Shown: one piece after another, positions 10,694-21,773 of the stretch
Position numbering within the stretch: position 1 is the first letter of the stretch
Layout of the letters: each line of letters starts with the position of its first letter
Assembly: GCA_902605445.1 (NCBI GenBank)
Contig: CACLCL010000005.1
Span: forward strand, 1 to 64,000
DNA length: 64,000 nucleotides
Source: an uncultured Bacteroidota bacterium
GTDB lineage: Bacteria > Bacteroidota > Bacteroidia > Flavobacteriales > Flavobacteriaceae
Direction of reading: 5' to 3'
Position numbers and translations under genes: made by a program
Notes under the pieces: model-generated
The model's database searches: none
What the model was told of the DNA's origin: nothing
Seen by the model: only the letters and a program-made list of their open reading frames with translations

Positions 10694-13608
10694 ATTTTAG
10701 ATATTTTCAAATACTATTTTTTTTGTTTTGCATTAACTTGTTTTCCCAAGAATATGACCCCCTAGCAAGCCAAAATTATAAAGTCCAGAAAAAGTGGGTA
10801 GATAGCGTGTATAAATCTCTTAATATAAAGGAGAAAATTGGCCAACTTTTTTTTGTACAATCAAATAGTCGAAAAGAAAATAACTCAGCAAAAATCATAA
10901 AACTAATTAATGATTACAAAATTGGTGGAGTAATATTTTCAACAGGGAACATAAAAAATCAAATTAAACTAACTAATCTTTATCAAGAAATATCAATAAC
11001 CCCTTTGATAATATCAATGGATGCTGAATGGGGTATTGGGATGAGACTTGATTCAATTGCTGATTTCCCATGGAATATGAGTCTTGGTGCAATAGAAAAT
11101 GACAGTATAATTTTTGCTGTTGGAAAAGAAATTGGCTTTCAATGTAAAAGACTTGGTGTGCATTTAAATTTTGCACCGGTTGTTGATATAAATACCAATC
11201 GAAATAATCCCATTATTGGAAATAGATCATTTGGTGAAAATGAATATTTAATTTCTAAACAAGCTAACAGTTTTATAAATGGAATGCAATCTGTTGGGGT
11301 TCTGGGCTCGGCAAAACATTTCCCAGGTCACGGTGACACCACAAAAGATTCTCATAAAACTCTTCCAGTAATAGAATTTTCAAAAGAAAGAATTTTTAAC
11401 ACTGAACTATTTCCATTTCAGGAAGCTATCAAAAATAATATTGCATCAATAATGGTTGCACACCTTGAAATACCATCAATTGAGAAGACAAATAATTTAC
11501 CTTCAACTTTATCAGATATTATTATTGATTCAATATTAAAGAAGAGACTTAAATTTAAAGGTCTAATCATAACAGATGCACTTGACATGAAAGGAGTGGC
11601 AGGTTATTCAAAAATGAATGTGGATTTAAAAGCTTTTTTAGCAGGAAATGACATATTACTTATGTCCTTGAATGTTAAAGACGGTATTGAATCTATCAAA
11701 AATGCCTATGAAAAAGGAATTGTCAGTGAGGAAAGATTAGAACACTCTGTAAAGAAGATTTTGATGGCAAAGTTTAAGGTAGGACTACATAACAAAGTAA
11801 TTATAAATGAAAAAAATGTATTTAATGATTTGAATAATCCTAACCAAAAAAAACTGATGCAATTATTACCTGAAAATATCAACACGTTAATAAAAAACAA
11901 AAACAATACGATTCCAGTAGATTTAGATTATGGTAATATTATAAATATTAGATTTGGAAATGCTAAAAATAATACACTAATTGAGTTTCTAAATAAATAT
12001 AAAAAAGTAAAGAATGTAAATGCGTCAGATTTTAATAGTACCCAAGAAATGATTAATGAACTTAAAAAGTTTGATTTAGTGATTGCTAGTGTTCATTTCA
12101 AGTCAAATACTCCTTGGGATAATATGAAAAAAAAATTAGTGAAAAAAGAGTCAATTTTATTTGACAATTTAAATAAAATTGATAACAAAATTTTAATATC
12201 GTTTACAAATCCATATTTTCTAGAAAAATATGATATCAATCACTTTGATGCAATATTAGTTGCATACCAAAATAATAAATTTTTTCAACAAGTTGCAGCC
12301 GAACAAATATTTGGGGCAAAAAAAATTGTTGGTAAGTTACCTGTTTCGATAGGTGAAAAGTTTCAAGTTGGAGAGGGTTTATTATTGAAAAAAACTAACA
12401 TATTAGGCTTTTCAACACCTGAAAGTGTTGGGTTAAACTCATATAATTTAAAAAAAATTGATTCAATTGCTGAATATGCAATAAAAAATAAAATGGCTCC
12501 AGGAATACAAGTTTTAGTTGCTAAAGATTCAAAAGTTATTTATGAAAAATCTTTTGGGACTTTTAAATATGACAGCGTTAAAAATGTTAACAATAGTTCT
12601 TTTTTTGATTTAGCATCATTAACAAAAATGTTGGTAACGACACCTATTATAATGGGTCTTATAGATGAAAATATTATAACGCTTGATTCTAAAATAGGTG
12701 ATTTAATATCAAGATATAAAAATTCAAATAAATCAAATATTACTGTAAAGGATTTGTTATCTGCAAATGCTTCAATTAAGCCATGGATACCATTTTATTC
12801 TCAGACATTAGATTCAATAGGAAAACCAAAAAAAAGTCTATACTCGCCTATATATGATTCAATACATTCTGTAAAAGTAAGTCCGAATCTTTTTCTTAAC
12901 ATGCACTACAAAGATACAATTAGGAATATTGTAAAAAATAGTGACTTAATGAAAAATAAAATTTCTTACAGTGATTTATCTTACATTATTTTACAGGAAT
13001 ATATTGAAAACTATTTTAAGAATGACTTAGATTATATTATCAAAAATCAAATATTTAATAGAATTGGTGTAGATTTAACATATAATCCATATCGAAGTAT
13101 GTCAATTGAAAATATTCTGCCAACTGAAATTGATAATTACTTTAGAGGGGTTGAAATTCAGGGATATGTCCACGATATGTTGGCAGCAATGTTTGGCGGA
13201 ATTGCTGGTCATGCAGGTTTATTTGGTAATGCGATTAATGTTGCAAAGATGATGCAAATGTTTTTACAAAATGGTAACTATGCCGGAAATCAAATTTTAA
13301 GCGAGAATTCATTAAACTTATTTAATAAATGCTATTATTGCTCACAAGGAAATAGAAGGGGAGTGGGATTTGATAAACCTCAATTAAAACTTAAAGGCCC
13401 TACATGTAACTGTATATCAATGAGTAGTTTTGGTCATACTGGATGGACTGGTACCATTGCTTGGGCAGATCCTAATACTGAAATAGTTTATGTATTTCTT
13501 TCAAATCGAAGCTATCCAGACGGTGAAATGGCAATAAATTCAAGATTAGTAAAAGAAAATATAAGAAGTGAAATTCAGAAAGTAATTTATGAATCGATAA
13601 TAGATTAG
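10690..13608 (+). CDS. Glycoside hydrolase family 3 (NagZ-like) fused to beta-lactamase-family serine hydrolase
   Basis: KHFPGHGDTTKDSH and LIITDALDMKG (GH3/NagZ); C-terminal DLASLTKM (SxxK) and GHAGLFG. Confidence 0.93.
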   Translation: MNFRYFQILFFLFCINLFSQEYDPLASQNYKVQKKWVDSVYKSLNIKEKIGQLFFVQSNSRKENNSAKIIKLINDYKIGGVIFSTGNIKNQIKLTNLYQEISITPLIISMDAEWGIGMRLDSIADFPWNMSLGAIENDSIIFAVGKEIGFQCKRLGVHLNFAPVVDINTNRNNPIIGNRSFGENEYLISKQANSFINGMQSVGVLGSAKHFPGHGDTTKDSHKTLPVIEFSKERIFNTELFPFQEAIKNNIASIMVAHLEIPSIEKTNNLPSTLSDIIIDSILKKRLKFKGLIITDALDMKGVAGYSKMNVDLKAFLAGNDILLMSLNVKDGIESIKNAYEKGIVSEERLEHSVKKILMAKFKVGLHNKVIINEKNVFNDLNNPNQKKLMQLLPENINTLIKNKNNTIPVDLDYGNIINIRFGNAKNNTLIEFLNKYKKVKNVNASDFNSTQEMINELKKFDLVIASVHFKSNTPWDNMKKKLVKKESILFDNLNKIDNKILISFTNPYFLEKYDINHFDAILVAYQNNKFFQQVAAEQIFGAKKIVGKLPVSIGEKFQVGEGLLLKKTNILGFSTPESVGLNSYNLKKIDSIAEYAIKNKMAPGIQVLVAKDSKVIYEKSFGTFKYDSVKNVNNSSFFDLASLTKMLVTTPIIMGLIDENIITLDSKIGDLISRYKNSNKSNITVKDLLSANASIKPWIPFYSQTLDSIGKPKKSLYSPIYDSIHSVKVSPNLFLNMHYKDTIRNIVKNSDLMKNKISYSDLSYIILQEYIENYFKNDLDYIIKNQIFNRIGVDLTYNPYRSMSIENILPTEIDNYFRGVEIQGYVHDMLAAMFGGIAGHAGLFGNAINVAKMMQMFLQNGNYAGNQILSENSLNLFNKCYYCSQGNRRGVGFDKPQLKLKGPTCNCISMSSFGHTGWTGTIAWADPNTEIVYVFLSNRSYPDGEMAINSRLVKENIRSEIQKVIYESIID

Positions 13609-13609
13609 T

Positions 13610-14719
13610 ATGATTATAGGAATTGTTTGTTATCCTACTTTTGGAGGTAGTGGTGTTTTAGCAACTGAATTAGGTGTTGAACTCTCTAAAAAAGGCTATG
13701 AAATACATTTTATCACCTATAATCAACCAGTACGACTAGAGCTTTTTAGTAATAAAGTACATTTTCACGAGGTTGCAGTACCTAATTATCCTTTGTTTAA
13801 TTACCCTCCATATGAACTTGCTCTTTCTTCTAGATTGGTAGAGGTTGTTGAAAAGTACAACATTGAGTTACTGCATGTTCATTACGCAATTCCGCACGCA
13901 TACTCAGCACTGATGGCAAAACAAATGCTAAAGGCAAAAAAAATAAATATTCCTGTTGTAACAACTTTACATGGAACTGATATAACCTTGGTTGGAAGTA
14001 ATCCCTCGTATAAAATTGCTGTTGAACACAGTATAAATAATTCTGATTCAGTAACAGCAGTTTCGGAAAGCCTAAAAAAAGATACTCTATCGTTATTTAA
14101 TATAAATAAATCTATAAAGGTTATACCAAATTTTGTGAACCTCGAAAAATACCTTATAAAATCAAGCAGTAAAGAAATATTCAGTAAGAAAACCAAAATC
14201 ATAACCCATGTCAGTAATTTTAGAAAAGTAAAAAGGGTTATTGATGTTATTAAAATATTTGACGGGATACAAAAAATAATTCCTTCCAAATTAATGATGA
14301 TAGGGGATGGACCAGAAAAAGTTAATGCGGAGAAATTAGCCAGGAAACTAGGTATTAAAAATAAGATAGTTTTTTTCGGAAATAGTAATGAAACTAATAA
14401 AATACTTTCATTTAGTGATTTATTTTTACTGCCTTCTGAAATAGAGAGCTTTGGTTTATCTGCTTTGGAAGCAATGGCAGCACGTGTACCGGTGGTATCA
14501 TCAAATACAGGTGGTATTCCAGAAGTGAATATTGATAATTTTTCAGGCTTATTAAGTGATATTGGAGATATTAAGAAAATGATTGAGGATTCTCTTCATA
14601 TTTTATCAAATGATAATATACACAACAAATTTAAAACTAATGCTAGAAACAGAGCTAAGGATTTTGATATTCATAATATTGTACCAATATACGAATCAAT
14701 CTACAATAGCTTAACATAG
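13610..14719 (+). CDS. bshA: N-acetyl-alpha-D-glucosaminyl L-malate synthase (bacillithiol biosynthesis)
   Basis: IGIVCYPTFGGSGVLATELG, LHVHYAIPHA, LPSEIESFGLSALEAMA. Confidence 0.93.
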   Translation: MIIGIVCYPTFGGSGVLATELGVELSKKGYEIHFITYNQPVRLELFSNKVHFHEVAVPNYPLFNYPPYELALSSRLVEVVEKYNIELLHVHYAIPHAYSALMAKQMLKAKKINIPVVTTLHGTDITLVGSNPSYKIAVEHSINNSDSVTAVSESLKKDTLSLFNINKSIKVIPNFVNLEKYLIKSSSKEIFSKKTKIITHVSNFRKVKRVIDVIKIFDGIQKIIPSKLMMIGDGPEKVNAEKLARKLGIKNKIVFFGNSNETNKILSFSDLFLLPSEIESFGLSALEAMAARVPVVSSNTGGIPEVNIDNFSGLLSDIGDIKKMIEDSLHILSNDNIHNKFKTNARNRAKDFDIHNIVPIYESIYNSLT

Positions 14720-14726
14720 AAATATT

Positions 14727-16142
14727 ATGAAAAGAAAAGATTTTTTAAAATTAAGTTCAGCATCTGCTATGTTATTTGGATTAAAATCACACGGAATAAA
14801 CTTTTCTTATTTAGAAAGACCTTATGATTATTCTAAAAATAATTCACAATACATGGGTGACTTTGCGGCGCCTAAAATTAATATGGTCAAGGTTGCTTTT
14901 ATAGGGGTTGGGGCGAGAGGAAATGGACATGCTAAACAAATCGCAGCGATTGAGGGTACAGAAGTAGTTGCAATTAGTGATTTATATAATGATTTAGCGA
15001 TGAAATCATATGAAGCGTGTAAAAAAATTGGAAATGGTAATAGACATAAGAATATAGCTATTTATTCAGGAGGTGAAAACAAATGGAAAGTTATGTTAAA
15101 TGAAGTCAAACCTGATGCAGTATTTATATCAACAAATTGGGATAATCATGCTCCAATGGCAATTGAAACCATGAAAAGTGGGGCTCATGCATTTGTAGAG
15201 GTTCCAATGGCAACAACAATTGAAGATCTTTGGGAAATAGTTAATACCTCCGAAAAAACTAGAAAGCATTGTATGATGATGGAAAATGTCAACTATGGAA
15301 GAGACGAGCTAATGTATTTAAATATGTGCAGAAAAGGAATAATTGGTGATTTTTTACACGCTGAGGCAGCATATATTCATGAGCTTAGATTTCAAATGAA
15401 TGAAGAGAAAAGAGGTACTGGTTCCTGGAGAACCCACCATTATGCAAAAAGTAGAGGAAATTTATATCCAACACATGGACTAGGGCCTGTAGCTCAGTAT
15501 ATGAATTTATGCAGAGGTGATGACAATTTTAATTCATTAGTCTCTTTTTCTTCTCCAGCATTAGGCAGAAAACTTTACGCAGAAAAAAATTATGATTCTG
15601 ACCATAAGTGGAATAAGTTAAATTATTCAAATGGTGACATGAATACTTCTATCATAAAAACTAATTTAGGAAGAACTATAATGATACAATGGGATGAAAC
15701 AAGTCCAAGACCATACACTAGACACAACCTAATTCAGGGGACAAAAGGAATTTTAGCAGGTTTTCCAACCAGAGTTGCCCTCGAAAATGGAGTTGAAGGA
15801 ATTACTAAAGATCACCACAGCTGGGTTCAAGGAAAAAATCTTAAAATATTGTATGAAAAATACGATCATCCGTTAAATAAGCGTCTTAAGTTACTTATTG
15901 AAAAAATGGGTGGTAGAAATCACGTAGGCCATGGAGGTATGGATTTTGTAATGAGATATAGGATAATTGAATGTTTAAGAAGGGGAGAACCTCTTGATCA
16001 AAATGTGTATGAGGGATGTTTTTGGAGTGCTGTTACACCATTAAGTGCCAAGTCTATAGCAAACAATGGAGAACCTCAAAATTTTCCTGATTTTACCAGA
16101 GGTAATTGGAAAGAAACCAATCCTTTAGAAATAATAGCTTAA
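14727..16142 (+). CDS. Gfo/Idh/MocA family oxidoreductase (GH109-like)
   Basis: Tat-like KRKDFLK N-terminus, VAFIGVGARGNGHAKQIAAI Rossmann motif, VEVPMATTIEDLW. Confidence 0.87.
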   Translation: MKRKDFLKLSSASAMLFGLKSHGINFSYLERPYDYSKNNSQYMGDFAAPKINMVKVAFIGVGARGNGHAKQIAAIEGTEVVAISDLYNDLAMKSYEACKKIGNGNRHKNIAIYSGGENKWKVMLNEVKPDAVFISTNWDNHAPMAIETMKSGAHAFVEVPMATTIEDLWEIVNTSEKTRKHCMMMENVNYGRDELMYLNMCRKGIIGDFLHAEAAYIHELRFQMNEEKRGTGSWRTHHYAKSRGNLYPTHGLGPVAQYMNLCRGDDNFNSLVSFSSPALGRKLYAEKNYDSDHKWNKLNYSNGDMNTSIIKTNLGRTIMIQWDETSPRPYTRHNLIQGTKGILAGFPTRVALENGVEGITKDHHSWVQGKNLKILYEKYDHPLNKRLKLLIEKMGGRNHVGHGGMDFVMRYRIIECLRRGEPLDQNVYEGCFWSAVTPLSAKSIANNGEPQNFPDFTRGNWKETNPLEIIA

Positions 16143-16144
16143 AA

Positions 16145-17836
16145 TTATTTCCAGTTTTTAAGTTTACTAGACATTCCTATGCCAGGATTAAATGTATTTG
16201 TAGGATCAAGGGTACGATAAAAATTCAGCAACGAAGGTTTTGCTTCATATTCATGTCCAAAATTATGTTCTGCGGGGTACTCTGCACCTTTTTTATTATA
16301 CATTTCAAGTAATTGTTTTTTTAATTCTTTTGCATTAACCCCTTTTTTCAGAATATAGTTTTGATGTTTAACGTGGCAAAAAAGATGGCCATAGTGAAAT
16401 TTTGCATGAATTTTTTCATTGATTTCTTTTGGTAATTTTTCAAACCATTTTTTTTCATTCCTTGGGATTGCAACATCTAAAGAAATCATTTCACCAACCT
16501 CTTTATTTTTGAGATTATAATATCTGCCTACAGCACTTGCCGCGACAAATCTATGTAAGGATGCCTTTCGACCTTCCTTTTTGTTACATTTAAAGAAATC
16601 TCCATCATTTTCTTTGAAAAATTTATCAAAATATTCTCTAGCCTCATCTATACCTTCATCAGACATTTCAACTATCCAATGATATTCAAACTTATCTCTA
16701 AATTGCTCCATTCTCTTTGGAAGATGATTTGGAAACAACATGCTTAAAAATTGCATGAGTCTATCAGAAAATTTGTCGGGCAAGAATTTTACTTTACTTG
16801 CGACTATATCAATACTTCTTTTCAATTCAAACAATGTTGGTAAAAAATTGGTACCTAATTTTTCAATTATAATAAAATTATCCTTACTGTATTTCTTAGC
16901 TGCGTCATAACAGTCCCTATGCAAATAATCCCCAAGTGTGGGTAAATTATCGAATTTTGATAGCATATCCCTTCTTATTTTCCAAAATACGTCAGGGTTA
17001 TTAGTTCCTAAATAAAAGACTTTATTTTTTTTCGCTTTTGGATAAGTATCTAATCTTAGTGCAAATACTACAACCTTTCCTGAACTTCCAGAGGCACCAT
17101 AAAGCAATCTTTTATCTGAATTATATCGAGCTGGAGTATTTTTATCAATTCCTCTTACTATTTTGGAATATTTATCATCTGAGGCAAGCTTATTATTATA
17201 AATTATGTCTTCCTCTGTATAATTTCCGTTTTGTAAGTTGTTCAATATAGTTTCAGGGTTTTTTCCAAGATTAATCCCAAGTTCATTGACTAACTCTAGT
17301 TTTCCTTGTTTGTTTAACCTGGCATATAAGGCTAGTTCAGTATAGGCTGGGCCTCTTTTAACAAGTGAACCACCAGAGTTATTACAAACACCACCTACTA
17401 TAGATGCACCAATTGAAGTTGAACCGATCACAGAATGTGGTTCTCTATTGAAAGGTTTTAATTTATTTTCTAAATCATACAAGGTGCTTCCAGCATGAGC
17501 TATAATCTGTTTCGCGTTATTAATAAGCTGGATATCATTTATACGTAATGTGTTAATAATCACAATTGGCCTATCATAATCATTACCATATGGTGTAGAG
17601 CCACCAGTTAAGCCTGTATTTGCTGCCTGCATTATAACTATAAAATCCTGTGAGATACTGATTTTTAGAAGTCTCCATAGTTCTATAAAATTGGCAGGTT
17701 TTAAAATAGCTAAAGCATTCCCACTTCCATACCTCCATCCATTTACAAAGGGTTGTTTTTGCCATTTACCGGTAATTACATACTTACTACCGATAAGCTT
17801 TATAAAATCATTAATGACCGATGAATAACTACTCAT
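16145..17836 (-). CDS. dld: Quinone-dependent D-lactate dehydrogenase
   Basis: QAANTGLTGGSTPYGNDYDR, GREPHSVIGSTSIGASIVGGVCNNSGGSL-like block, EYPAEHNFGHEY; collinear with E. coli Dld. Confidence 0.93.
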   Translation of the reverse strand: MSSYSSVINDFIKLIGSKYVITGKWQKQPFVNGWRYGSGNALAILKPANFIELWRLLKISISQDFIVIMQAANTGLTGGSTPYGNDYDRPIVIINTLRINDIQLINNAKQIIAHAGSTLYDLENKLKPFNREPHSVIGSTSIGASIVGGVCNNSGGSLVKRGPAYTELALYARLNKQGKLELVNELGINLGKNPETILNNLQNGNYTEEDIIYNNKLASDDKYSKIVRGIDKNTPARYNSDKRLLYGASGSSGKVVVFALRLDTYPKAKKNKVFYLGTNNPDVFWKIRRDMLSKFDNLPTLGDYLHRDCYDAAKKYSKDNFIIIEKLGTNFLPTLFELKRSIDIVASKVKFLPDKFSDRLMQFLSMLFPNHLPKRMEQFRDKFEYHWIVEMSDEGIDEAREYFDKFFKENDGDFFKCNKKEGRKASLHRFVAASAVGRYYNLKNKEVGEMISLDVAIPRNEKKWFEKLPKEINEKIHAKFHYGHLFCHVKHQNYILKKGVNAKELKKQLLEMYNKKGAEYPAEHNFGHEYEAKPSLLNFYRTLDPTNTFNPGIGMSSKLKNWK

Positions 17837-17942
17837 TTAACACAATAGAATCTCATAAATTTAAAACCAATATTTTTAAATATTATTAATAATTTTTAGA
17901 AGTTATTAATAAACTATATTTTTAACATCTTATTTAGTCTTT

Positions 17943-19004
17943 ATGAATAATTCTTTTGGAAATATCTTTAGATTAACAACTTTTGGCGAGTCTCACGGAA
18001 AAGCCATTGGTGGTATAATTGATGGTTGTCCTGCAGGACATCTGATTGATTTAGAACTTATTTCGTATGAAATGCAAAGAAGAAAACCTGGTCAATCTAA
18101 AATTGTTACTCAAAGAAAAGAGGATGACGAAGTTGAATTTCTTTCTGGAATTTTTGAAGGCAAAACAACAGGAACACCGATTGGTTTTTTAATAAAAAAT
18201 AAAGATCAAAAAAGTAAAGACTATAATCACCTAATGGATTCATTTAGACCAAGTCATGCAGATTTTGTTTATGAAAAAAAGTATGGATTTAGAGATTACA
18301 GGGGGGGTGGTAGAAGTTCTGCAAGAGAAACAGCTTGCAGAGTTGTTGCTGGTGCCATTGCAAAACAAATACTAAAAAATGTTGATATTTTTGCGTACAC
18401 ATCATCAATTGGAAGTATTTCTCTAGACGATAATTACATTTTAAATAATCAAAAGAATATTGAAGATAGCATTGTTCGATGTCCAGATAAATCTGTTTCA
18501 GAAAATATGATAAATGAAATAAAGAATGCAAGAAAAAACGGTGATACATTAGGCGGCATTGTAAAATGTATAATTAAAAATACACCTGTTGGTTTAGGTG
18601 AACCTATATTTAATAAACTTCATTCAGAATTAGGCAAAGCCATGCTATCTATTAATGCGGTCAAAGGTTTTGAATACGGTAGCGGGTTTAGCGGAACTAA
18701 GATGAAAGGCTCAGAACATAATGATATCATAAAGACAGATGAAACTACAAAAAGCAATTACTCCGGTGGTATTCAGGGAGGAATAAGTAATGGTATGGAT
18801 ATTTATTTTAATGTAGCATTTAAACCAGTTGCCACAGTGATGAAAGATCAGCAAACCATTGACTCTAAAGGAAATGAATCAATAATCAAAGGCAAAGGTC
18901 GACATGATCCATGTGTTGTGCCAAGAGCAATTCCTATTGTTGAGGCTATGGCTGCAATGGTAATATTGGATTATTATTTAATTAATAAAACGAAAACTAT
19001 ATGA
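17943..19004 (+). CDS. aroC: Chorismate synthase
   Basis: [42 protein letters not shown]. Confidence 0.97.
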   Translation: MNNSFGNIFRLTTFGESHGKAIGGIIDGCPAGHLIDLELISYEMQRRKPGQSKIVTQRKEDDEVEFLSGIFEGKTTGTPIGFLIKNKDQKSKDYNHLMDSFRPSHADFVYEKKYGFRDYRGGGRSSARETACRVVAGAIAKQILKNVDIFAYTSSIGSISLDDNYILNNQKNIEDSIVRCPDKSVSENMINEIKNARKNGDTLGGIVKCIIKNTPVGLGEPIFNKLHSELGKAMLSINAVKGFEYGSGFSGTKMKGSEHNDIIKTDETTKSNYSGGIQGGISNGMDIYFNVAFKPVATVMKDQQTIDSKGNESIIKGKGRHDPCVVPRAIPIVEAMAAMVILDYYLINKTKTI

Positions 19005-20269
19005 ACTTAAAAAGACTACCTCTACACTGGAAAATCATCATAGGGATGGTTTTTGGCGTTTTATTAGGTTTTTTGATGTCTAACTTTGGTCAATTTGGTA
19101 AAGATCTTATTTCGGACTGGATTAAGCCTTTTGGTACAATCTTTATCAATGCTTTAAAATTGATAGCAATTCCGCTGATTTTAGCATCCTTAATCAAAGG
19201 AATTTCTGATTTAAAGGATATTTCAAAATTGTCAAGAATGGGTGGAATAACTGTAACTACCTATTTAATTACTACAGTAATTGCGGTTAGTGTAGGTCTT
19301 GCAATCGTGAATATTATAAAGCCTGGAAATTCGATTTCGGAGGACACAAGAATTGAATTATTAAATGCCTATGAGGATGATGCTGATAAAAAAAGAGAGG
19401 CTGCTGCTGAAACAAAAAACTCAGGACCTCTTCAACCAATCATTGATATAGTACCTTCTAATATAATAAACGCAGCTACAGATAATAAAAATATGCTTCA
19501 AATTATCTTCTTCTCAATTTTATTTGGAATTTCTATGATTCTTATTCCAGAGAAAAAATCTAAGCCTTTAAAGGATTTTTTTAATTCACTTAATGAAGTT
19601 ATATTAAAAATAATCGATCTTATAATGAGTTTTGCCCCTTATGGAGTTTTTGCATTGTTAGCCACACTAATTGTTGAAGCACCAAAATGGGATCTTTTAA
19701 AAAGCTTATTACTCTACTCGATAACTCTTATTCTAGGTTTATTCTTACTAATTATAATATATACTATTGTGGTAAGGGTACTATTAAATAAAAGTCCCAA
19801 TTTCTTTTTTAATGGTATTTTACCCGCCCAATTAGTTGCCTTCTCTACAAGCTCGAGTGCTGCTACACTTCCTGTCACCATGGATAGGGTTCACAATAAT
19901 TTAAATGTAAGAAAGGAAGTTTCAAGCTTTGTACTACCAATTGGAGCTACCATAAATATGGATGGTACAGCAGTTTATCAGGCTATTGCAGCTGTTTTTA
20001 TAGCACAAACCTTTGGATTAGATTTATCGGTTACAGCCCAATTAGGAATTATTGTTACAGCAACATTAGCATCAATAGGTGCTGCTGCTGTTCCAAGCGC
20101 AGGTATAATTGTACTGGTAATTGTATTGGCACAAGCAGGAATTCCAGAAGCTGGCTTAGCTTTAATATTTGCTGTAGATAGACCCTTAGATATGTGTAGA
20201 ACTGTTGTTAATATTACTGGTGATGCAACTGTTTCAATGATAGTTGATAAATTTGTTTCGAAAAAATGA
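19001..20269 (+). CDS. Dicarboxylate/amino acid:cation symporter (DAACS family)
   Basis: [42 protein letters not shown]. Confidence 0.95.
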   Translation: MNLKRLPLHWKIIIGMVFGVLLGFLMSNFGQFGKDLISDWIKPFGTIFINALKLIAIPLILASLIKGISDLKDISKLSRMGGITVTTYLITTVIAVSVGLAIVNIIKPGNSISEDTRIELLNAYEDDADKKREAAAETKNSGPLQPIIDIVPSNIINAATDNKNMLQIIFFSILFGISMILIPEKKSKPLKDFFNSLNEVILKIIDLIMSFAPYGVFALLATLIVEAPKWDLLKSLLLYSITLILGLFLLIIIYTIVVRVLLNKSPNFFFNGILPAQLVAFSTSSSAATLPVTMDRVHNNLNVRKEVSSFVLPIGATINMDGTAVYQAIAAVFIAQTFGLDLSVTAQLGIIVTATLASIGAAAVPSAGIIVLVIVLAQAGIPEAGLALIFAVDRPLDMCRTVVNITGDATVSMIVDKFVSKK

Positions 20270-20934
20270 ATATCAAGTTAGATGATTCTTGGAAAAAGCA
20301 TCTAGAGCATCACATAAATTCTGAAGGGTTTAAAAAATTGGTTGATTTTATTAAAACTGAATATAAACATAACATCTGCTATCCCAAAGGAAGTTTAATT
20401 TTTTCAGCTCTAAATAATTGTAAATTTGATGACGTTAAGTTGGTGATTTTAGGCCAAGATCCATATCATAATCCTGATCAAGCTAATGGGCTGGCTTTTT
20501 CAGTACCAGAAAACGTAAATCATCCACCTTCATTAATAAATATTTTCAAGGAAATTAAACAAGATTTAAATGTTAAATATCCATTAAGCGGAGACCTAAT
20601 GTTATGGGTTAACCAAGGTGTTTTGTTGTTAAATTCAACCCTAACTGTAAGAAAAAATAGTCCAGGTAGTCATCAAAACATGGGATGGGAAGACTTTACC
20701 GATGAGATTATAAATTTAATTTCAACTAAGAAAAATAATATTGTGTTTTTTTTGTGGGGAAATTATGCTAAGAAAAAAGGTAAATTAATTGACAAGAGTA
20801 AACACCTCATACTGAGCTCAGGTCATCCATCTCCACTAAGTGCAAATAGGGGTTTTTGGTTTGGAAACAAACATTTCAGTAAATCAAATCAATTCCTCAG
20901 AAAACATAATCTTAAAGAAATAAGATGGGGGTAA
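20266..20934 (+). CDS. ung: Uracil-DNA glycosylase
   Basis: ILGQDPYHNPDQANGLAFS, SSGHPSPLSANRGFWG-like motif. Confidence 0.97.
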   Translation: MNIKLDDSWKKHLEHHINSEGFKKLVDFIKTEYKHNICYPKGSLIFSALNNCKFDDVKLVILGQDPYHNPDQANGLAFSVPENVNHPPSLINIFKEIKQDLNVKYPLSGDLMLWVNQGVLLLNSTLTVRKNSPGSHQNMGWEDFTDEIINLISTKKNNIVFFLWGNYAKKKGKLIDKSKHLILSSGHPSPLSANRGFWFGNKHFSKSNQFLRKHNLKEIRWG

Positions 20935-21771
20935 TTAAATATTTTTCAAAGTATATCTAACCAAATTTTCAATAACATTGTTTGGATCATTTGAATATAT
21001 TTTTCTGTTTCTGTTTGCTAAAATTGCATTTAATGAAATTGCATTGTGGCCCAAGAAGTCTGCTAATCCATAAATTATTGCTGTTTCCATTTCTAGATTA
21101 GTAATTTTGTAATTCTTAAATACAATCTGATTTAATTTTCCAAAATCGATTGTATTATTTAATGGAATTCTTGTTTTTCTACCCTGAAAAGCATAAAATC
21201 CATTACAGGTAGCGGTTAAACCTTTTTTTAATTTATTTGAGTTAAACTTATTGAATAATTTATTAGATGATTTAAAACAATTTAAAATATTACCGTTAAA
21301 TAGAATCTTTTCAAAATTACCACTGTTATAATTTCCTAAATCATAAAATGACAACTGAGAGTTCAAATCAATTGCATATTCGCTTATTAAAAGGGAATCA
21401 ATATTAATATTGTCAGAAATTGATCCTGAAGTGCCAATGCGAATAAAATTTATGGATTGGTGTTGTTTTTTGTAAGAATTGTTTTTAAAATCATAGTTAA
21501 ACAGAGCATCTAACTCATTGATAACAATATCAATGTTACTTCCTCCAATACCTGTAGAAATTACTGTAATTCTTTTTTTATTATAAAAACCTGTAACAGT
21601 TTTAAATTCTCTATTTTGAATAGTAAATTCAATACTATTTAAATACTTACAAATTATATCAACTCTATTAGGATCTCCAACTAAAATAATATTTTTTGAA
21701 ACCTGAAAAGGTTTTAAACATAAGTGGTAAATACTACCATCATTATTGATAATTATTTCAGAAGAACTCAT
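20935..21771 (-). CDS. Nucleoside (uridine-like) phosphorylase
   Basis: LVGDPNRVD, STGIGGSNIDI, RIGTSGSI, NLEMETAIIYGL. Confidence 0.88.
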   Translation of the reverse strand: MSSSEIIINNDGSIYHLCLKPFQVSKNIILVGDPNRVDIICKYLNSIEFTIQNREFKTVTGFYNKKRITVISTGIGGSNIDIVINELDALFNYDFKNNSYKKQHQSINFIRIGTSGSISDNINIDSLLISEYAIDLNSQLSFYDLGNYNSGNFEKILFNGNILNCFKSSNKLFNKFNSNKLKKGLTATCNGFYAFQGRKTRIPLNNTIDFGKLNQIVFKNYKITNLEMETAIIYGLADFLGHNAISLNAILANRNRKIYSNDPNNVIENLVRYTLKNI

Positions 21772-21773
21772 TA

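Noticed and set aside
13882-14289. 135-aa minus-strand ORF
   Set aside because: Antisense to conserved bshA sequence; hydrophobic shadow ORF.
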